In this document: positions 57,800-64,000 of the stretch, in pieces
Layout of the letters: each line of letters begins with the position of its first letter
Numbering within the stretch: the first letter of the stretch is position 1
Assembly (NCBI GenBank): GCA_905197665.1
Contig: CAJJZP010000005.1
Location: forward strand, 62,001-126,000
From: an uncultured Collinsella sp.
GTDB lineage: Bacteria > Actinomycetota > Coriobacteriia > Coriobacteriales > Coriobacteriaceae
Length of the DNA: 64,000 nt
Reading direction: 5' to 3'
Made by a program: the position numbers and the translations under genes
Notes under the pieces: generated by a model
What the model was told of the DNA's origin: nothing
The model's database searches: none
The model's input: only the letters and a program-made list of their open reading frames with translations

Positions 57800-58456
57800 C
57801 TATTTACCACCTTTCATAGCCGGAATTCGGCCAACAACGGGAATACCCAGGAGCTCTTCTGCCTCTTCGGCACCGCGGATGCGGGTATTGAGCATGTCTG
57901 CCAAAACGACATAGGCAACTGCGATAAAGATACCGGCGAGGAACGCGACGGCAATATACAGCGTGCGCTTGGGGCCGCTGGGGGCTTCGGGGGTCTTAGC
58001 CTCGTCGATAACGTTGATGCTCTGGGCAGCGCCGACGTTCTGAGCGACCGTACTCACCGAGCTGGCAATGGCCTTTGCGACCTCAGCCGTCTCCTTGGCA
58101 TCGGTGCCGGTAACCGAAAGCGTAATGACACGCGTGGTGGTCTCGGAGGAAACAGACACCTTGTAGTCATCCAAATCGGTGAGGCCCAGTTCTTTGGCGG
58201 CGCCGCTCTTAACGCTATCGCTATCCAGCAGCGTGGCGATATCGTTGGAAAGCATCTGGCTCGCCGAGAGATCGTTGTAGCTCATCTGACCGCTATCGTC
58301 GGTCTTGGCGAGAATGTACATGCTCGTCGTCGCGGTATAGGTGTTGTCCATCGCAATGAAGGACACGATGCCCATGGCGATCGCGCAGACCACCGGAAGG
58401 GTGATGACCAGCTTGAGGTGCTTCTTCAGCAGCTGGAACAGTTCGAGAAGGGTCAT
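57800..58456 (-). CDS. cpsC: CpsC-type polysaccharide co-polymerase / kinase adaptor (Wzz)
   Basis: A 218-residue membrane protein with two membrane segments (LVITLPVVCAIAMGIVSFIA and RTLYIAVAFLAGIFIAVAYVVL) enclosing a 135-residue outside loop. The Pro-rich PEAPSGPKR before the second helix is typical. The short cytoplasmic end (ELLGIPVVGRIP) should activate CpsD. It is the first gene of the cassette; start ATG 58456 behind AAAGG. Confidence 0.92.
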   Translation of the reverse strand: MTLLELFQLLKKHLKLVITLPVVCAIAMGIVSFIAMDNTYTATTSMYILAKTDDSGQMSYNDLSASQMLSNDIATLLDSDSVKSGAAKELGLTDLDDYKVSVSSETTTRVITLSVTGTDAKETAEVAKAIASSVSTVAQNVGAAQSINVIDEAKTPEAPSGPKRTLYIAVAFLAGIFIAVAYVVLADMLNTRIRGAEEAEELLGIPVVGRIPAMKGGK

Positions 58457-58596
58457 GCAGCTTGCCTTTCATTTCCCCAGTTCGGATTGACAAAACTGTC
58501 CGTATGTTATCGCATCTTTTTACCGAGACCAAACTCTATACATAAGAAACAGGCTCTCCTGTAAAAATGTCGGAAGCAATCGTAAAATTGCACAAC

Positions 58597-58626
58597 AACG
58601 CCGCACCCGAAAGTCAAATGCGGCGT
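58597..58626 (-). terminator. Intrinsic terminator after phoR
   Basis: GACGCCGCA pairs with TGCGGCGTT; on the minus strand it is followed by GTTGTGC. It is 26 bases past the stop at 58652. Confidence 0.65.
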
Positions 58627-58651
58627 CTACATCAATATCTGTGTTGTATCG

Positions 58652-60076
58652 CTATGCGAATGGCTCGTCCTGCTGTATGGGAAACGTCACCGTAATGGTG
58701 GTTCCCACGCCCAACTCGCTCGACAGATCAAGCGTGGCGTGATGATACAGGGCCGCATGCTTGACAATGGCAAGCCCCAGGCCGGTTCCGCCGCGTGCCT
58801 TGGACCTACTCTTGTCCACGCGATAGAACCGCTCAAATACCTTGCCCTGTTCTTCAGGCGCGATACCGATTCCCGTGTCGGCGACCGCGAGGAACGGATG
58901 GCCTTCGTCGTTGGTGCCGCACTGCAGCGTAACCGTACCGCCGGGCCGATTGTAGCGGATGGCGTTGCTTGCCAGATTATAGATGAGCTCGTCAATCAAG
59001 CGCGACACGCCTTCGATGACCACAGGCTTGGTCTCATGACTTATCGTCACATTCGCCTGACGGGCAACCTGTTCAAGGCGCTGCTCAACCGCGTAGATCG
59101 CACGCGAGAGCTCAATGGGCTCCGTGGACCCAATGGGCACTGCCTCGCCTTCAGTTGCACGTTCGGCCTCGTCCAAGTTAGACAGCGTAAGGATGTCGTT
59201 GACAAGCGCTGCCAAGCGGCCCGCCTCACGATAGATGCGACCGCCAAAGTTGCGCAGGTCGTCCTCGCCCTCGACCATGCCATTTGCGATGAGCTCGGCA
59301 TAGCCCGAAATCGCCGTAAGCGGCGTCTTGAGCTCATGGGTGATATTCGCCGTGAACTCGCGGCGCATACGGTCGTTGTCCGCTAGCACCGCCATTTGGC
59401 GCTTGAGTTCCTGGCGCTGCGACTCGATGCGCTCAAGCATGGGAACCATCTCGGCATAGGCGTGCTCATAGCTACGGCGTGGGTGATCCAAATCCACCTC
59501 TTGTAACGGCGCGATGATGGCACGGGACTCACGGCGCGCCATAAAAAACGAGAGTACTGCACCCGCTGCTGCGATAAGCAGCATCGGCGCCAGCATCGAC
59601 AGCAAAATCGCCGCAACGCCAGGCTGGGCCTGCGCCAAGCGAACGACCTGGCCGTTATCAAGGGTGACGGCGCGATACAGCATAATCTCGTCGAGTGTAG
59701 AGCTTGCGCGCTCCGCGGAACCCGAACCACTCTCAAAGGCCTCGATGACCTCGGGGCGATCGCCATGGTTGGGCAGTGTGGAAGGCGACGCCTCGTTGTC
59801 GTAGGCAACAGATCCGTCCTTATTGATCAGCGTGATACGAAGATCCTCGCGATCGAGGCTTCGCAAGAACGGAATGGGCTCCTGCTGCTCGTCGAGGGCG
59901 GCAGCAATGAGCTCAGTTTCCTGCGCCAGATTGGCACTCGTGGCATCCGCCAAAGTGTTTTGCACAAAGAACGCACCCAGCACCGTAAACGCCACGATAA
60001 CCGCCATGGCGCAGACAAAGATCGTCACAAAAACGCGGTGCGACAGCGTATGTTTTCCCTGGGGGGCGAAGACCAC
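58652..60076 (-). CDS. phoR: PhoR-like sensor histidine kinase
   Basis: A 474-residue kinase. Two membrane segments (about 15-40 and 155-178) enclose a 115-residue sensor. A short linker leads to the dimerisation helix with His247 (FTANITHELKTPLTAISGYAELI), then the ATPase domain with LIDELIYNLASNAIRY, VADTGIGI and GGTGLGLAIVKHAA. It starts at GTG 60076 behind GGGGGAG, three bases after the response regulator. Next to pstB it most likely senses phosphate limitation, through PstB/PhoU in known systems. Confidence 0.85.
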   Translation of the reverse strand: MVFAPQGKHTLSHRVFVTIFVCAMAVIVAFTVLGAFFVQNTLADATSANLAQETELIAAALDEQQEPIPFLRSLDREDLRITLINKDGSVAYDNEASPSTLPNHGDRPEVIEAFESGSGSAERASSTLDEIMLYRAVTLDNGQVVRLAQAQPGVAAILLSMLAPMLLIAAAGAVLSFFMARRESRAIIAPLQEVDLDHPRRSYEHAYAEMVPMLERIESQRQELKRQMAVLADNDRMRREFTANITHELKTPLTAISGYAELIANGMVEGEDDLRNFGGRIYREAGRLAALVNDILTLSNLDEAERATEGEAVPIGSTEPIELSRAIYAVEQRLEQVARQANVTISHETKPVVIEGVSRLIDELIYNLASNAIRYNRPGGTVTLQCGTNDEGHPFLAVADTGIGIAPEEQGKVFERFYRVDKSRSKARGGTGLGLAIVKHAALYHHATLDLSSELGVGTTITVTFPIQQDEPFA

Positions 60077-60079
60077 GGG

Positions 60080-60808
60080 TTACTCCCCCGATGCGGTGGA
60101 CGCGGTGTCGTCACCTTCGGCACCATCACCGGCAGAAGGCTCGGCCAGGCGATAGCCCACGCCGCGCACGGTCTCGATGGCGCTGGCATGCTCGCCCAGT
60201 TTTTGGCGAAGCGTCTGCACGTGCACGTCAACGGTGCGCGAACCGCCGTCGAAGTCCCAGCCCCACACGCTCTGCAGCAACGACTCGCGGGTAAAGACCA
60301 CGCCGGGCTTGCGCATGAGGTACTCGAGCAGGTCGAACTCGCGCAGGGTGAGCTTAAGCGGCTCGCCGGCAACGGTCACCTCGCGATGGCTGGGCGAGAG
60401 CACGATGTCCCCCACGCTGAGCACATCGCTCGCCTGCTTGACCATGCCGCCGCGACGCAGCAGTGCGCGGCAGCGGCTCGCAAGCTCCATGAGCGAAAAC
60501 GGCTTAGTCAGGTAATCGTCGGCACCGCCATCGAGCGCCATCACCTTGTCGAGCTCGGTGTCCTTGGCGGTAAGCATCATGATGGGCACCGTCGCCGTCA
60601 GGCGATCGGCACGCAGGCGGCGCATAATCGCCAAGCCATCGGTGTCGGGCAGCATGATATCGAGCAGCACAGCATCGGGCACCCGTCGCGCCACGGCAGC
60701 TTTAAACTCGCCATCGCACGAAAAGCCCTCGGCCTCGATTCCCTGCTTGCGCAGCGCGTAGACCGTCAAATCCCTGATGTTGTCATCGTCCTCGACGTAA
60801 TAGATCAT
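60080..60808 (-). CDS. phoB: PhoB-like response regulator
   Basis: A 242-residue OmpR-type regulator. The receiver has VEDDDN at the N-terminus, phosphoacceptor Asp50 in AVLLDIMLPD and Lys in YLTKPFS. The C-terminal winged helix has LTLREFDLLEYLMRKPGVVFTRESLL, SRTVDVHVQTLRQKLG and ETVRGVGYRL, and an acidic tail follows. It lies between pstB and the kinase gene, and should activate phosphate-starvation genes. Confidence 0.86.
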   Translation of the reverse strand: MIYYVEDDDNIRDLTVYALRKQGIEAEGFSCDGEFKAAVARRVPDAVLLDIMLPDTDGLAIMRRLRADRLTATVPIMMLTAKDTELDKVMALDGGADDYLTKPFSLMELASRCRALLRRGGMVKQASDVLSVGDIVLSPSHREVTVAGEPLKLTLREFDLLEYLMRKPGVVFTRESLLQSVWGWDFDGGSRTVDVHVQTLRQKLGEHASAIETVRGVGYRLAEPSAGDGAEGDDTASTASGE

Positions 60809-60872
60809 GTTGAACCCCTTTGCGGCCGATATGACCGCATCTTAACCCTAAAAGCACCTGTAAAAGACAGCG

Positions 60873-61748
<876 letters not shown>

Positions 61749-61823
61749 ACCGCACACCTCCATATCGATATCAATTCAGCAGTATCGATAGTAGGAATCG
61801 CGGCTCATACGCACGTGAGCACA

Positions 61824-61840
61824 TTGTCAAGTGTTTGTAA
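61824..61840 (-). promoter_or_regulatory. Candidate PHO-box upstream of pstB
   Basis: On the minus strand TTACAA and TTGACAA lie 10-11 bases apart, 76-92 bases before the pstB start. Such direct TT(A/G)ACA repeats are bound by PhoP/PhoB-type regulators. Only two repeats are visible. Confidence 0.3.
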
Positions 61841-61851
61841 GGGCACGCTAG

Positions 61852-63090
61852 CTATGCGGCGGGCAGCTCGATGGTGAATATCGTGTGTTCGGGCGTCGAT
61901 TCACATGCAACGGTACCGCCGTGTGCCGCGATGATCTCCTTGGCAATAGCAAGGCCCAAACCGGCACCACCGCGATTGGTCGCACGCGCCGCATCCAGGC
62001 GATAGAACTTCTCAAAGATCACCTTGAGCTTTGGCTCAGGGATCGGATCGCCCTGGTTTATAAATCGTACGCGCACGCCGCCGTTACCCAAACGTCTGGC
62101 CTCAATCGTGATCATCGAGCCTTCATAGCTATAGGCAACGGCGTTTTTCATGATGTTGTTGAATACGCGAGCCATCTTGTCGCCGTCCACGAGCACCGTC
62201 AGATCCTCGCAGATATCAACCTGGGCTTCTTTATGCTGTTCGTTGAGAATGGGATAGAACTCGTCGGCCACCTGTGCCAGTAAGAGCCCCAAATCGACGT
62301 AGCTGCGGGTGAGCACGATATCGTGGAAATCAAAGCGCGTGATGTCGAAGAACTCCTCGATGAGCGCATCGAGCCGGTGGGCCTTGTCGAGTGCCACGCC
62401 CGTAAAACGTGTGCGCTGCTCAAGCGGCAAATCGGGGGCCTCCTGCAAGAGCGAAAGGTAGCCCACCACGCTGGCGAGCGGCGTGCGCAGGTCGTGCGCC
62501 AGGTACGTCACCAGGTCATCTTTGCGGTGGGATTCGTCACGCAGGGCTTGTTGAACCCTACGCTCGCAATCGCGCGCCCGGTTGAGCGCGCCCTCGACCT
62601 CGAGGAAGTCGCCGTCAATGTTATCCCATGTGTCGGGGTTATCGATCAGACGGTCCTGAATGCGGGCGGCAATCACGCGGTCGGCGTGCAGCTCGCCCTG
62701 CTCGTAACCCTGGTAGTACAGGGCGCGTCCGCAGAAGAACAGGACGCACACGGCAAGCGCCAGCACAAATCCAAGCATGTTGAACACAAAGCCGGCGTCA
62801 AAGAATACGGGCTCGCCAATACCGCCAAGCGCCATGGACCCGATCGCCAACGTAATTGTCCACGCGGCGCCGCCGATCACCACACAGCGGCGAACGATTT
62901 CGAATCGATCAATCAGCAAAAAGCCAATGAATAGAACTGCCAAGATGCCAACGATATTGTCAATGCCGATGAGCAGCAGACTCAGCAAAAAGAGCAGCAC
63001 CGTCGCTAACGCACGGTTGTCAACGACCGCCCTTACGTATTCAAAGAGTCGATCGGGTACCTCGAATGCCCGCCTATCGTCTTTTGTCAT
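61852..63090 (-). CDS. VanS-type sensor histidine kinase
   Basis: A 412-residue kinase with four hydrophobic segments in the first 130 residues and almost no extracytoplasmic domain, which suggests sensing within the membrane. A linker precedes the His box LVTYLAHDLRTPLASVVGYLSLL, followed by the ATPase domain with VFNNIMKNAVAYS, GDPIPEPKLKVIFEKFYRLD and GGAGLGLAIAKEII. Start ATG 63090 behind GGGGGAG, 25 bases after its regulator. It resembles VanS of vancomycin-resistance clusters, but no vanHAX genes lie nearby, so a general envelope-stress role is more likely. Confidence 0.82.
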   Translation of the reverse strand: MTKDDRRAFEVPDRLFEYVRAVVDNRALATVLLFLLSLLLIGIDNIVGILAVLFIGFLLIDRFEIVRRCVVIGGAAWTITLAIGSMALGGIGEPVFFDAGFVFNMLGFVLALAVCVLFFCGRALYYQGYEQGELHADRVIAARIQDRLIDNPDTWDNIDGDFLEVEGALNRARDCERRVQQALRDESHRKDDLVTYLAHDLRTPLASVVGYLSLLQEAPDLPLEQRTRFTGVALDKAHRLDALIEEFFDITRFDFHDIVLTRSYVDLGLLLAQVADEFYPILNEQHKEAQVDICEDLTVLVDGDKMARVFNNIMKNAVAYSYEGSMITIEARRLGNGGVRVRFINQGDPIPEPKLKVIFEKFYRLDAARATNRGGAGLGLAIAKEIIAAHGGTVACESTPEHTIFTIELPAA

Positions 63091-63115
63091 ATCTACTCCC
63101 CCACCATCAAAGGCG

Positions 63116-63811
63116 TTATTCGATTATGTAGCCGACGCCCCAGACGTTTTTGATAAAGCGCGGCTTCTGGGCATCGTCGCCGATCTTTTCGCGCAGATGG
63201 CGAATGTGCACCATAACCGTATTGTTGGAGCCGGGCATAAAGTCCTCGTTCCACACCGCGCGGAACAGGTCCTCCACGGGCACTACGCTGCCGCGATGCT
63301 CGGCCAGATACAGCAAGATGGAATACTCGATGGGCGTGAGGCGCACCGGCGCACCGTCCACCGTCACGGAGCGAGCGTCACGGTTGATCTCGAGGCCGTC
63401 GAGCTGGAGGGTCGGCAACTCGGTCGCCTGCGCGCGGCTACCGTAGCTGGTGTAGCGACGCAACTGAGCATGAACGCGCGCGATGAGCTCCAGCGGGCGG
63501 AACGGCTTGACCACGTAATCGTCCGCGCCAAGCGAAAGGCCTTCGATCTTATCCTGCTGGGCATCGCGTGCCGTCAACATAATTACGGGATAGGTATGGC
63601 TGGAACGGATCGTACGCAACAGCTCAAAGCCGTCGATATCAGGCAGCATGACATCCAGCAGCGCCAGATCAAACTCCTGCTCCAGAATCGCCTTGGCCGC
63701 ATCGGCCCCGCTGTAGGCGATCTGGACGTCAAAGCCCTCTTTTGTAAGGTAGATACCAACCAGGTCGGCGATGGCCTTCTCGTCATCAACTACCAGTATG
63801 CGCTCGTTCAT
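63116..63811 (-). CDS. VanR-type response regulator
   Basis: A 231-residue OmpR-type regulator: acidic pair in ILVVDDEKAIADLV, phosphoacceptor Asp53 in LALLDVMLPDIDG, Lys in YVVKPFRPLEL, and a winged helix LTPIEYSILLYLAEHRGSVVPVEDLF with NTVMVHIRHLREKIG and VWGVGYIIE. It is the first gene of the pair, start ATG 63811 behind AGAGGAG. Target genes are unknown. Confidence 0.88.
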   Translation of the reverse strand: MNERILVVDDEKAIADLVGIYLTKEGFDVQIAYSGADAAKAILEQEFDLALLDVMLPDIDGFELLRTIRSSHTYPVIMLTARDAQQDKIEGLSLGADDYVVKPFRPLELIARVHAQLRRYTSYGSRAQATELPTLQLDGLEINRDARSVTVDGAPVRLTPIEYSILLYLAEHRGSVVPVEDLFRAVWNEDFMPGSNNTVMVHIRHLREKIGDDAQKPRFIKNVWGVGYIIE

Positions 63812-64000
63812 GCGTGCTCCTCTCGCGCTCCATTATGCCCGAGGCGGCGCCCGCCACACACAACAAGCGTGGGCGATTAAGTCGACCTTAAGCACCCTTG
63901 CGCCCATTCGAGCACGAATGCGGGCCATGCGCGCACGCAACGATCGTCGTCGCCGGCAAACGATATACTCTAGTGCCAGAAGAGACCATCCCGTCGAAAG

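Noticed and set aside
61852..63811. Vancomycin-resistance cluster suggested by the VanR/VanS-like pair
   Set aside because: No vanH, ligase, vanX or other accessory genes are in reach. The similarity is at subfamily level only.
63812..64000. Possible start of another gene at the right edge
   Set aside because: A TATACT-like box is visible near 63965 but no start codon with a ribosome site lies before the window ends.

Overview
The window looks like chromosome from a gut Coriobacteriia, most likely Collinsella or a close relative. This is inferred from the high GC content, the dense bacterial gene packing, the gene repertoire (fermentative, iron-scavenging, lactate-racemising, NAD-dependent ligase, PEP carboxylase) and many dispersed hairpin repeats between genes. 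No database search was possible. Almost everything lies on the minus strand; plus-strand genes are the MATE exporter and the serB-larB-larC-tetR block. No tRNA, rRNA, CRISPR array, IS element or complete prophage was seen.

Layout. 1-1760: N-terminal part of a secreted beta-helix surface protein that runs off the left edge and carries a G9 tract just after its signal peptide. 2.2-8.6 kb: HAD phosphatase, MFS transporter, molybdopterin genes (moaA and a moaC-mobB fusion) and a PD-(D/E)XK-like protein, separated by several families of palindromic repeats. 8.8-18.2 kb: heterodimeric ABC exporter, MATE exporter, ligA and a membrane-anchored HtrA protease. 18.4-19.3 kb: two small genes behind a decayed cysteine-peptidase gene. 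19.5-21.5 kb: an orphan GlnR-like regulator next to a glutamine synthetase homologue that lacks several metal ligands. 21.7-26.2 kb: a MntA/HepT toxin-antitoxin pair whose antitoxin carries an extra DNA-binding domain, LacI and GntR regulators, a repeat-rich gap and an AlbA_2/HATPase regulator. 26.6-32 kb: an OYE-type flavoprotein and the ferrous-iron uptake locus feoA-feoA-feoB. 32-37 kb: HPr, aspS and serB.

35.4-40.0 kb is a lactate racemase locus. larB, larC (LarC1 half only) and a TetR regulator run rightward and meet larA and larD running leftward. LarB and LarC make and load the nickel-pincer cofactor, LarA racemises lactate and LarD moves it across the membrane. Two related long hairpin elements bracket the larD-larA block and appear to covary. 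40.5-48 kb: ppc, hisS, an internally deleted MFS pseudogene, an M20 amidohydrolase and an EamA exporter. 48.2-53.3 kb: two adjacent YhgE/Pip membrane proteins. 53.6-58.5 kb: htpG, a GNAT acetyltransferase and a cpsC-cpsD-cpsB tyrosine-phosphoregulation cassette without sugar-assembly genes. 58.6-63.8 kb: pstB with a PhoB/PhoR pair, and a VanR/VanS-type pair.

The items most worth following up are the covarying ~125-nt hairpins, the metal-ligand-poor glutamine synthetase beside a GlnR-like regulator, the RelB/DinJ-MntA fusion, the HPr with Asp at position 46, the LarC1-only lactate racemase locus, and the array of four 14-bp palindromic units near 24.8 kb.
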